A stretch of 64,000 nt of DNA from Lota lota (taxonomy: Eukaryota > Chordata > Actinopteri > Gadiformes > Lotidae), in the NCBI GenBank assembly GCA_026745465.1, contig JACYXH010000175.1:952501-1016500 (forward strand), read 5' to 3'. Positions 54,553-64,000 of the stretch are shown piece after piece; the first letter of the stretch is position 1; the number at the start of each line of letters is the position of its first letter. The notes under the pieces are model-generated. The model was not told where the DNA came from and made no database searches. It was given only the letters and a program-made list of their open reading frames with translations. The position numbers and the translations under genes were made by a program.

Positions 54553-56422
54553 GGGGTGGGGAGGGGGGGCAGAATGAAGGGAGGAGAATGATTAGAAATG
54601 AGAGAGCAAGGTAGAGAGAGAGTGGGATAGCGAAAGCGGGGGATATTGGACCATAGGAAATGCAACATCATTCTTTGAATACCTTCTAGGTACCATGGCA
54701 ACAGCCAAATAATTGTGGCCTAGGAACCACAGGGTTAAATGACCGCCTAGTTCCAGCTGGTTAAAAAGGGATTTCAGAATTGATGGAAAAGAGTTGTTCT
54801 TTGGATTGTCTACATCGTGGGTTTGTCGGCAATGTGTTCACAATAATAGGTATTATTCTTTATATTGTACGATTAGCTGCAGCCACATGCAGTGGCTCAC
54901 TGACACTTTGTGACGTATTTCACTTTTCTTTGTCTTTGATTTTGTGCTCAGTAGTTTGATGTAGTTGCTGTAGAGTGCACATGTATGATTGTGCCTATTA
55001 TATTTATGTACAATACATAATGGTCAACTGCAGCCATAAAACTATTTAAACAGACATTAATGTGCAGGATATGTAAACATATAACATTATAAAGATATGC
55101 AGTCAGTTTGTCCAACAAAAAGGATGTTTTTTTTGGGGGGGATTCTACATAACATTTTATGAAGACCACCATATCGCCACCAAAAAATCTACCATCAAAA
55201 GAAAAAAGAAAAAAAATGTATTTATATCTATATATTTAATAAAAACATGAATTTATGGCATCAAATATCCTTTGAAATACCTGAATTACATTCAATGTTA
55301 CTCTTTGTAGCATTTTCAAGTTTCTCTTCAGAGGTAAAAGCCCAGCTGCAGTGGAGTATAACAAGACTGTCAGCCCCTCTCCCCCTTCCCCTCCCCCCCT
55401 GCCCCTCCCTTACCCGCCTAACTCTCCCCCACCCCAAACCCCTCGCTCTGCATCACTCTCTTTTGCTAAGACCCTAAGATTACATACATTCTTAAATTCA
55501 TATTTCTGAGGTAAAGAAATTCTTCCTGAGCATTTCAAACAAGACTACACACTAATAAAAATAAAAATAAAGAGTACGTGGTAAAGAAAAGATGTAAAAC
55601 AAAATAAAACAAAACACACTGCAGGGTTGCAGATGGTTAAAGGAAAGTAGGATGAAAGTAGGATTTCTCAGACTTAACTGCACTCAGCAAGGAATGTGAG
55701 GTAAACAAATACTTAAATGAAGAAAGTGAATAAAAACAATAATACTGTATATCGTGTGTGCATTGTACTATTTTTTGTCATTTAATGTTGTTCCTTTTGT
55801 GTTAAATGCATTCATTAACTGCAAGGTGCCCCTGGAATAGCAAAGAGGGATGGTGTGTGTTTTTAATAATGTGTGTTCTGACTAGGAGCACCACCACTAC
55901 CTCCACAATGACTTATATTGGCAAGTGAATAATACGGTTGTGACAATTACTATTAAGATTGGTGAAAGCTATGAAGACAATGGATATGATTAATTGGGAC
56001 TGGTGCATTACTAATTATTATAATAATATTATTATTTATAATAATAATAATTATTATTATTATTATTACCACTATTAGTGTATTTGGTCAAAAACATGTG
56101 ATTTTGAAAATCCTAAGGGCTTTTTTGCTAAATGCTGAATCCTAAATTAATTCTAACTTAAACAAGAGAGGGCTGGCAATCCAACTTCGATCCTGAGAGT
56201 AGCAGTGAAAAGGGGAATTTCCCACACCCTGATTATCCATAATCTTGGACCCCGCACCCAGCATAAATACCTGCTGTGTCCTGGACCAAGGCTAATCAGA
56301 ATCTCTAAGAGTATCCTTACATAACGCTTTCTCATTGACCAATCAGCTATTTTAACTATATGCCATTCCCCCACTCAACAAGGCCCTTTCTCTTATCTCT
56401 TTGGGAAAAATAAAGTAGTGTG

Positions 56423-56428
56423 TTTATT
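56423..56428 (-). promoter_or_regulatory. fignl2: Candidate fignl2 polyadenylation signal
   Basis: AATAAA on the minus strand, about 200 bp after the stop codon. Confidence 0.5.
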
Positions 56429-56631
56429 TAAAGCTGAAACTAAAAGAGCACACAATGGCTTGTTTATGCCAGTAAAACATTGATCAGCTGTCCCGCATCT
56501 TTGAGCTCTTCCAACTCTTTTGGCTGCATAATAATAGGTACAAAACAACATCAAAACATTTCCAAGGCTCGTCGTGTCAAAGCCAAGATAGGGTCAAAAT
56601 GGCAGTCCCAATACAGTGTTTGGCTGCATTT

Positions 56632-58677
56632 TCAGTGGCTATACACCTTGCTCCACTCTATACAAGTGTCAAGTTCTTTAGGGTTGGTGTGCGGGCGCAC
56701 CTTGCAGAAGGCGTTCTCAAAGTCTTTGAAGGTAGGGGTTGAGGAGGCGGTGGGCAGGCCGTGCATGGCCCCTCCTGTGGAGGTGGACGCAGAGGAGAGT
56801 GCCTGCTGGCTGAGCTGCAGGAGCTCCCACACAGAGAAGCCCTCGGTGCGCTGGAGCACAGAATTGAGCTCCCTCTCACTAAGACTCCAGCCCTGGGGAA
56901 CCAGTGCCTGCAGCAGCACCTGTCTGCGCATGCCCACGTCTGGCAGGCGGACGTGGTACCGCTTGGCGAAGCTCCGGTGGACCGACTCTTGCAGTAGGTC
57001 CGGCCGCCCGGTGGCGCAGACGATAATAACCTGACCTGCTGCCCCCACCTGGGCTTTCTCCAGGGTGGACAGCAGCGTCTGCCTGAGCCCCTCCTCCTCC
57101 ATGGCCTCCACCTGGCTTAGCAGCACCACCGAGGGCTGACGCGCTGCAGCCACCTGGAGCAGAGCCCCTAGGATCTGCTCTGCCTCCGCCTTCCCCTTGG
57201 AGGCCAGCATGGCGCCGCTCAGCCGGTAGAAGGAAGCCCCCAGCTGCAAGGCCAGAGAGCGAGCCAGTGTGGTCTTTCCGCCTCCGCGGGGGCCAAACAG
57301 CAGCACGGTGCAGGGTGGTCGCACTGCCGGGCTGGGCCTTAACACGGGCCAGAGCAGGTCCTCCTCCAGAGCAGCCTTGACGTGAGTAAGTCCTACCAGC
57401 TCCCCCCAAGCAAGGCCTGGGCTGCAGTCCAACAACTCCCCGTTGACCAAATCCAGTAGCCGGGGGTCTGGGCTCTTCAGGTTCTCGCTGGTTTGGCCGC
57501 ATGGTGGGGGCCGCTTGTGGCCGTGGGAACGGTGCTGCTGCTGCTGCTGCTGCTGCTGCTGGGCGAATGCCTGGTCTCCACCAACATTTTCTCCTGTAAT
57601 TCCCGCCGGTGGGCTGTACTCTCCAGCCACCCCATACTGAGGCAATACCAGGGGCTGGGAGGAGGGCTTCCTGGGCTTGAAGTTCTGAGGATCCGCGCTG
57701 CCCACACTAAAGCCGTTGCCCCGGTCGCCTTTGTCGTTTACACTGTAGGGGGTGTCCTCCCCGGCCTTCATTTGATCGTAGCCGTACTTCCTGTAGCGAG
57801 AACCGTCCCCTTCTTCGTTCTCTTCTAGGCTCATGTCGAACGCTTTCCTCTTGAGTGATCCCCCAGACTCTGCGGTTCCGAGGCTGGAGCTCTGGTAGCT
57901 GTAACTGCCCCCCACCGCCGTGGGCCTGGAGGGCTGCGGGGTAGGAGCCGCCAAGCCCGAGGGCAGGTAGGTGGCAGAGGGGTGGCTGTAGTTGGGGGCC
58001 AGGCCGGTCTGGTGGGGGTACGGGCTAGGCGGGTAGTTATACATGGGGGTGGTGGGGCTGTAGCTGGGCACCAGGGTGGGAGTGGTCTGAAGAGCATGGA
58101 GGGAGGCAGGGGGAAGTGCTGCGCTGGGTTGGGGACAGTATCCCGAGGAAAGGTAGGTGCCGTTGTAGCTCGGGGGATAGTCGCCGGAATGAGAGCCACT
58201 GCAGGAGCTGCTGCCACTGTAGCCAGAGTCCGAGAGGTTACTGTTGGCCCCGCTGCCGGTCCCTGGAGGGCCAGCCGGCGGGGCCGCAGGTTTGGACCCT
58301 GACATGCTGTCATGGCCCCCCGGCGTTCCAAGAGGATAAGAGCCATCAGTGCTGTGCGTGAGCGGCCAGGGCTCCAGCTCAGTCTTGGGGCCGCTGAGGC
58401 TCCCGAAGGCCCCTGGCTCCGGGTAGCTGCCCGCGGCGGGGGGTCGGTCGTAGGGTGAGTCCAGCACGCCGGAGTACTTCTCGGCGTAGCGCTTCAGCAA
58501 GTTGGAGGCGGTGAGGGCGGAAATGTCGTCGTTGGCCCAGGCGTAGTTGTACGAGCCGCGGCCACGGCCCCCATAGAGCTCCGACTTGTGTGCCGGAGAG
58601 GAGGTGGTGGAGGACACATCCAGGTGCTGCTCAGGCCATTGACTGAGGGGCTGGGCATGCTCCGGGTTCCAGTGCAT
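56632..58677 (-). CDS. fignl2: Fidgetin-like 2, AAA ATPase-family protein
   Basis: A single open frame of 681 aa, matching the one-coding-exon structure of FIGN and FIGNL2. Fidgetins are microtubule-severing AAA proteins; FIGNL2 is linked to cell migration. The N terminus MHWNPEHAQPLSQWPEQHLD and DDISALTASNLLKRYAEKYS are family hallmarks, followed by a long Pro/Ser/Tyr-rich linker, a basic KRKAF patch and nine Gln (373-381). The AAA domain has Walker A GPRGGGKTT from residue 462. The Walker B position reads VVLLSQVEA (S521, Q522), so both acidic residues are missing. A conserved end (DFENAFCKVRPH ... IEWSKVY) follows. The exon begins after a CTGCAG acceptor at 58689; seven upstream in-frame codons are possible but MHW matches the family start. 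FIGNL2 is preferred over FIGN by the LSQWPEQHLDVSS start and the AAA-core sequence. Confidence 0.92.
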   Translation of the reverse strand: MHWNPEHAQPLSQWPEQHLDVSSTTSSPAHKSELYGGRGRGSYNYAWANDDISALTASNLLKRYAEKYSGVLDSPYDRPPAAGSYPEPGAFGSLSGPKTELEPWPLTHSTDGSYPLGTPGGHDSMSGSKPAAPPAGPPGTGSGANSNLSDSGYSGSSSCSGSHSGDYPPSYNGTYLSSGYCPQPSAALPPASLHALQTTPTLVPSYSPTTPMYNYPPSPYPHQTGLAPNYSHPSATYLPSGLAAPTPQPSRPTAVGGSYSYQSSSLGTAESGGSLKRKAFDMSLEENEEGDGSRYRKYGYDQMKAGEDTPYSVNDKGDRGNGFSVGSADPQNFKPRKPSSQPLVLPQYGVAGEYSPPAGITGENVGGDQAFAQQQQQQQQQHRSHGHKRPPPCGQTSENLKSPDPRLLDLVNGELLDCSPGLAWGELVGLTHVKAALEEDLLWPVLRPSPAVRPPCTVLLFGPRGGGKTTLARSLALQLGASFYRLSGAMLASKGKAEAEQILGALLQVAAARQPSVVLLSQVEAMEEEGLRQTLLSTLEKAQVGAAGQVIIVCATGRPDLLQESVHRSFAKRYHVRLPDVGMRRQVLLQALVPQGWSLSERELNSVLQRTEGFSVWELLQLSQQALSSASTSTGGAMHGLPTASSTPTFKDFENAFCKVRPHTNPKELDTCIEWSKVYSH

Positions 58678-58794
58678 CTTCAACAGGCCTGCAGACACAA
58701 ACCCGTGGGGAAACCAAGGTTAGAATAGGTCTAATAGAATACATTTAGGCTGTTGAGTGAGATTTACATTGAAAGAAACTTTTTTTTGTATACA

Positions 58795-58930
58795 TGTCAT
58801 TTATTAGCAGGTGGAGTTCAGGCATCTCGCTCAGAGATGCCTACAGGTAAACTGCGGACGTTGTCATCCTAACCCAGAATCATTGGGAGAGAGAGTCAAA
58901 CACCCTAACCACTCGACTTTCCTGCCCCTG
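58795..58930. mobile_element. Short fish interspersed repeat fragment
   Basis: It contains CATTTATTAGCAGGTGGAGT, GATGCCTACAGGTAAACTGC and CCCTAACCACTCGACTTTCC + TGCC, blocks typical of a common teleost repeat. The middle block is shared with 21565-21590. Confidence 0.5.
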
Positions 58931-59438
58931 ATTGCATGGTTCTTAAGCATGATTAGAAGATTATGTTATAACTAGATTGCCTTAGGAGAGGAAAAGAGGA
59001 TAGAATGGGTTAGGTTGTTTTCATGGTTGTTTTCCTCGTCACCCCTCTAATGCCTACACTGACGCATGGCCGTCGACCCTCTCCCCTGGCCTGTGAGGGG
59101 GAACGGGCTTTCTCCTGTTCGGAATGGATTCTGTTTTAGTGCTACCGTCATGCCTGGTAGCAGAAGAGGCTCGAATTTCGCAGGGAGAGTGAAGAGAGAT
59201 TGAAGTTTGAGTTTTTTCAGTTTACTAGCTTGTGTTGGAGCAATGATAAGACCTCATTATTCCCGTATCGCTTGCATCTGCATCTCCCGGAAGACCTATT
59301 GTTATCTCTCCCTGTGCCTGCTTTTCCTGCTTTTCTCCCACCCACCACCACCCATCCACCCACCCACCCACTGCGCACCAGAGTGCCAAAGGCCCAGCGG
59401 CCGGTTGGACAGAGAGGGAGGGTAGGAGAGGGGAGGAG

Positions 59439-59469
59439 TGTGTGTGTGTGTATGTGTACGTGTCTCTGC

Positions 59470-59560
<91 letters not shown>
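59439..59560. repeat. (GT)n microsatellite
   Basis: About 120 bp, mostly perfect GT. Confidence 0.95.
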
Positions 59561-59561
<1 letters not shown>

Positions 59562-62500
59562 ACAGTGGTGTGGAGAGAATGAGGAGAGAGAAAGCGGGGG
59601 GTTGGGTTTGGAATGGCAGCATAGTGTGCTATTCATCAGCACAGTCTCTCATGGAACATTGGGAAAGTGGAATGCCTGTTCCTCTTGCTGACTCCAGCGT
59701 TGGCTGGCTTCTGATTGATCATTGCTGCTGCAATCTCAAGCCCTGGTGGTGCGAGCTAATGTAGTGGCATGCAGGCCAGAAAGTGGAATAGATAAATGGT
59801 TTTAATTGAATGAATACATAACCCTTTTCCTTTTTTGGTGGGGGACAGAGAGGGGGAGTGGGACATATTGTAGAGTAAAATACAAACCATGCTTCCAGAC
59901 TCTACATGTTATGACAGATCAACTTGGCAAATCAACACAGGCTAATTGAACACAAATAGTCTTATCTTAGTTTATTCTCCAATCACTTAAAAATCAATAA
60001 AATAAATATACTACGTATTAAAGTGTGTATTTTCAAATGTGTTTCGAATGTGATTGCAGCATGCACAAAACAACCATCTTTGCCGAGCATAATGGAACTA
60101 TAGAAAGAATGATTTCGAAGAGACCAAGGCTTCGTTCAGCTAGAGCATTACCTTGACATTCCAAGCATAGCTTGGCAGTATTGAACTGTCATGATTTAGC
60201 CTGAGGTCAGACCAACTGCAAGCAGCAATAGAGAGGTAGAAGAGAATAGAGAAAAGTCGTCATTACTGGCCTCACTGCCTTACACTTGCAGTGGACGCCT
60301 GATGATTCATTATTCATAGATCTGTCTGTGTGTGTGGAGCCAGGCTTCTTATTGCCATTTAAATCAAAGCTCAATATCCTCTGCTAGTTATTCTGCTTTC
60401 CCGCTCTCCCACACACTCTCTACCTTTGGCCTCTTTCTTTACTCCTGGTAAACCTCCCTGTGTGTGTGTTTTCAGATTACGCCTTTTATTTATTCAGTCA
60501 GATGAGTCGAGCAGAACAGATGGCCATTGGATTATCACGTCCTTCATATTCAAATCCACTGCCTTAAGTTCCCAATGGCCAAACCAGTTCAAGCAGTTCC
60601 CTAAGCTTCGGCCAACCAAATCACAGATCCACCACAACCAGGAAACCTGCATTCTAATACTCTCTTTTCTCATTTTCATATTATTTCTTTCTTTCCAACC
60701 ATTTCTTTATGAACATGCTGAAGACATTTTCTTTCTCCACACCCAGCTGACCACATCTTGTGGCTTGACTTGCAGGTCATTGTCCTGCCTGCAGAAACTG
60801 TTTATGTCCTGCAGGCCCTTCCCATCTGCAGCCCCACCAGTTTTTGAGCAGGCCCAATAATGGGGCCTGTGTGTGACAGAGATGGATGGGAGCCCAGGGG
60901 AGCTCATAAAATCTGCAGCCGGGGAGAGAGAGGGAGGGATGCAGGAATGGAAAGGAGAAAAGGGAACGATGGAGGGAGCGAGGGATAGAGGGAGGGAGGG
61001 AAGAGGAAGGGGGGCGGGGGGAGGGGAGAGAGTGGACAGCAGGCGCTCTTTCCCCTCTACACGGACCACGCTGGACATTGAGACGGCTGAGGAGGGCTAA
61101 CTGCTGTCCCCTCCATCAACAGAACAGAACCCAATGCTCCCACCATAACCATCACCATCACTACCTCTCCACCACCACCATCACCATCACCATCACCCCT
61201 CCACCAACACCACAGCCCCGCCTGCATCAAAGCCCAGGCCAGCTGTCAAAAACCAAAACAACAAACTGGCTTTCTCAAATAATAATAAGAATCCCATTAT
61301 TCTCTCTGAATCTCCACCAAGTGGCTTTATGTTTCACAGTTCTTTCGGTGAATCCTTTACCTTGAAGTTGAGTTGTGGGCGCGACTACTCAGCCATGATG
61401 AACTATGCAGGGTTAGCCTAATCGTTGTAATAAAGGAAGGGTCCTGTATTGCTCCACAATAAAGCAAATTCAAATCTTTACCTATTTCTAAACCAGGGCC
61501 GCTGTGGACATTCATTTACCGGAGGCACTGGATGTACAATTGTAAGATTATAAATTGCAAATCAGGACAGTTGAAGTATATGCAACACAATATGATTAAA
61601 TGCTTTAATATATTAAGAATATAGACTATATATTGCAATAATATTGGGTCAAGAATGTAATTGGTATTGGTTTTATAACAATAAATCCCACAGTTTAAGT
61701 CTCTTAGTATTGCATATTTAACAAACCATTTGGAATTCCCAATAACTTCTTAAAATAAAATAATACAAATATCTTTTAGATCAGCATTTCGGATGAATGT
61801 GTTACTTTTACGAAGGAATGCCTTTCTCTTGTCATTCTCAAAGGGAATAGAATAACATTTTAATATTACATTTTTTGAATGTTCTAACAGCGCAGCTTTC
61901 ATCATGAAATTTGGATGCAAAGGGCAGACTGGCTGCAGGGCGCTTGATAAGAAATCAGTTTGTGTGCACATACGATTTTCCCATTTGTGTGTGTGTGCTT
62001 TTGGCCCCAGGAGAGACAGATGTTCTGCTACTGACCGCCTTACTGTCTGTGCGGTCATTGTGCGGGACCACCGTCCGACAGACGTGCGCGGCTTGGACAA
62101 TCCCGTTGCTAGTGAGACAAAGCCTGAAGGATCCTATTGTCAGAGGCCTGCCTAATTATGGAAATCGTATTAATCTATTCAGCTGCAGTCTACTGACAGC
62201 TTTTGTGTGCGCCTGGGATTTATAGAGGGACCTGTGTGAGCTGCATTCTATTGTGAAAGTCCGTGATGAAGACAGTGGCAGGGCCCTTGTCCACCAAAAT
62301 GAGCTTTACTCTGGAGGGGCCCGCAGCCCAAGTGGAGCCTTAAGAGCTACGGTGGGTGTGATTTGGCCGTCAGTTGGTGAAAAGTATTTGGCTTTGTTGA
62401 AATTCCTGTTGCTTTCCAGGTTCAGAGTGTGTAAGAGAGTGCGGCGGCTGCTGGGCTTGTGGTGGCTAGCTGCCCGCTAGTCTCATGCAGTGGCTCTACT

Positions 62501-62583
62501 TCATGCTAACGCCAACTGAAACGTGATCTTGGCAGGAAGCCCAGAGCCAGAAGAGCTCCGGTGCAGTTTCACGGCTCCCCTGG

Positions 62584-62642
62584 GGTGTGTGTGTTAGTGT
62601 GTGTTTGAGTGAGTGTGTGTGTGTGTGTTAGTGTGTGTTTGA

Positions 62643-62678
<36 letters not shown>

Positions 62679-62746
62679 GTGTGTGTTTGAGTGAGTGTGT
62701 GTGTGCATGTTAGTGTGTTTCCGGGGGGGGGGGGGGGGGGGGGGGG
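62584..62746. repeat. Higher-order GT array followed by poly-G
   Basis: A unit containing GTTAGTGTGTGTTTGAGTGA plus a variable GT block is repeated about three times, then a partial unit, then a run of more than 20 G. Confidence 0.88.
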
Positions 62747-64000
62747 ATACCTCTTCCCTTCCCGCTACTTTTGTTTGTCTCGCTGCCCAGAGGAGCAAAA
62801 ACGCACATGGAAACAACAACCCTATAGGGAGGGCCCACTATTAAAACTGTGGCAGTTGTAAGGAGGGCTGCTTGTAAACAAGAGCGATGTGGATCAATCC
62901 AATCAACGCTCTATTCAGTTCAGAGCACACCCTCCCCCTCCACTCCCCGAGCACTGACACCTACCTCCACCATCACCAACACCACCACCATAACCACCTC
63001 ACCTTTCCCCATCTCTGACCGTAGACAACAACCAATCACAACAGTTACCCACTAAAGCTTTGGGGATCGATTAATCTTTTGTTGCCGTTGGTTTCTTATG
63101 AGACGTGTGTTACGAGAGAGCCGTGATAAAACGGTAGCGGGGCGGTTGATTGGCCCGCTGAATTACGGGGTAATCCTACAGCGAGCATAGTAATTATAGT
63201 TATCCCGGGAGAAAGCTCCTGGCAGTATTTGTACACAAATTTGGTGTCTACCATAGATGTAATTAACATAAAAAACTAAATGGTGGTACATTCTTTAAAA
63301 ATACATTTAAAGCCAAATGGTAGATGACAAGTGAACAATTGCAAAACATGATTTGCAAATTTTGTGGTCTGTGTCTTGAGGTCAAATGTGACCTTGTGTC
63401 AGTAAACAGCAGGTTTAGCAAACAGGTTCAGATAAAACTTGCTGAGAAGGATGTGTGTGATTTTTTAAAGATGTGCTGTCACCCAACACTGCTAAATGCC
63501 GTGTGTCAGCATGTCCACAATTTAGAAAGCATTTTACAAATACTCAACAAGGCAAAAACAAATCAGGCCAAGCATAGTGTTCTCTCTCAAATGGAATTTG
63601 ACCATTAGTTAAGTAATGGAAAAATCTAAGTTGTCACCTGAATAAGACAGCATCACCTCCAATAGCAATGATTTAGCAAAGCAAAATGTAAAGATGTTAC
63701 TGGACTCTGTGGTACTTTGTTCATAATTACACATGGCATCATCAAAATATTCAGGAAGACATCCCACATATTTTACCTGTGGGAGTTAGTGATCCATATC
63801 CAAAAATGCAGCCATCAACAAAGCAACATTTGTTCGGTGAACATAAAAACAGCTCGTCACTTTGAGTCAAGAAGAGGCTGAAACCGCGGTCTTGCCAGGT
63901 CCAGTTGTGATTTATGACATTAATATCAAGCAAGACATTCTCCCCGGGCTATGGCTGTCAGGACCCTGCCTGCAACCTGGACTATCATAAAAACAACCAA

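Larger units (their letters stand above)
58689..64000 (-). other. fignl2: Upstream intron or flank of fignl2
   Basis: The acceptor at 58689 implies a non-coding upstream exon, not found with confidence here. The stretch holds a fish-repeat fragment (58795-58930), (GT)n at 59439-59560, a purine-rich patch (60900-61035), CCA/ATC triplets (61141-61215), a GT higher-order array (62584-62722) and a 22-nt-class poly-G run (62723-62746). 62750-63250 looks unique and moderately GC-rich. Confidence 0.45.

Noticed and set aside
56480-58361. Several forward-strand frames opposite fignl2, and shifted frames on its own strand
   Set aside because: GC-rich coding sequence opens other frames; only the 681-aa frame has family motifs.
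63324-63608. 94-codon frame near the right edge
   Set aside because: AT-rich, no recognised domain, no splice context; likely chance.

Overview
This window is nuclear DNA from a vertebrate, almost certainly a ray-finned (teleost) fish. The evidence is intron-split genes with GT/AG boundaries, fish-type sequence in the lens aquaporin gene, very dense CA/GT, GA/CT and poly-G/poly-C simple repeats, and scattered short fish-type interspersed repeats. Nothing prokaryotic, organellar or viral was recognised. Seven protein-coding genes can be supported. All have human orthologues on chromosome arm 12q13, so this is a conserved vertebrate synteny block.

Layout. (1) 1-3.5 kb: last coding exon and 3' region of rnd1 (+), an atypical Rho GTPase. 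(2) 3.5-16.5 kb: gene-poor and full of microsatellites, a purine-rich minisatellite (11.9-12.5 kb), a 159-bp-type mobile element copy, and a 0.5-kb tandem duplication (12.95-13.95 kb). (3) 16.5-23.7 kb: two deltex-family E3 ligase genes in tandem on the minus strand. One is a short RING+DTC paralogue (213 aa) and the other is full-length dtx3 (372 aa). They share the same exon phases and the same 218-nt exon. (4) 27.3-30.1 kb: ptges3/p23 (+), an HSP90 co-chaperone of 159 aa whose start codon appears to be split by an intron. (5) 32.4-34.75 kb: mip/aqp0 (+), lens aquaporin, 263 aa in four exons. (6) 37.1-47.7 kb: stat6 (-), 19 coding exons rebuilt in one open frame of 762 aa. It converges on mip. 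Its introns hold a foldback element, a 159-bp inverted-repeat element, a minisatellite that copies an exon end with its splice donor, and two strong hairpins. (7) 56.4-58.7 kb: fignl2 (-), a fidgetin-like AAA protein in one coding exon of 681 aa. The rest, to 64 kb, is its upstream intron or flank.

The genes are a syntenic set, not a pathway. A loose functional theme exists: STAT6 and some deltex proteins work in cytokine signalling, and p23 is a chaperone cofactor. No operon-like organisation applies. No wholly new system was found. The observations most worth following are the exon-seeded minisatellite in stat6, the degenerate Walker B of the Fignl2 protein, the deltex tandem pair, and the newly delimited short mobile elements.

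All gene models were built by hand from frame continuity, splice signals and remembered family sequence. No alignment or database search was run.
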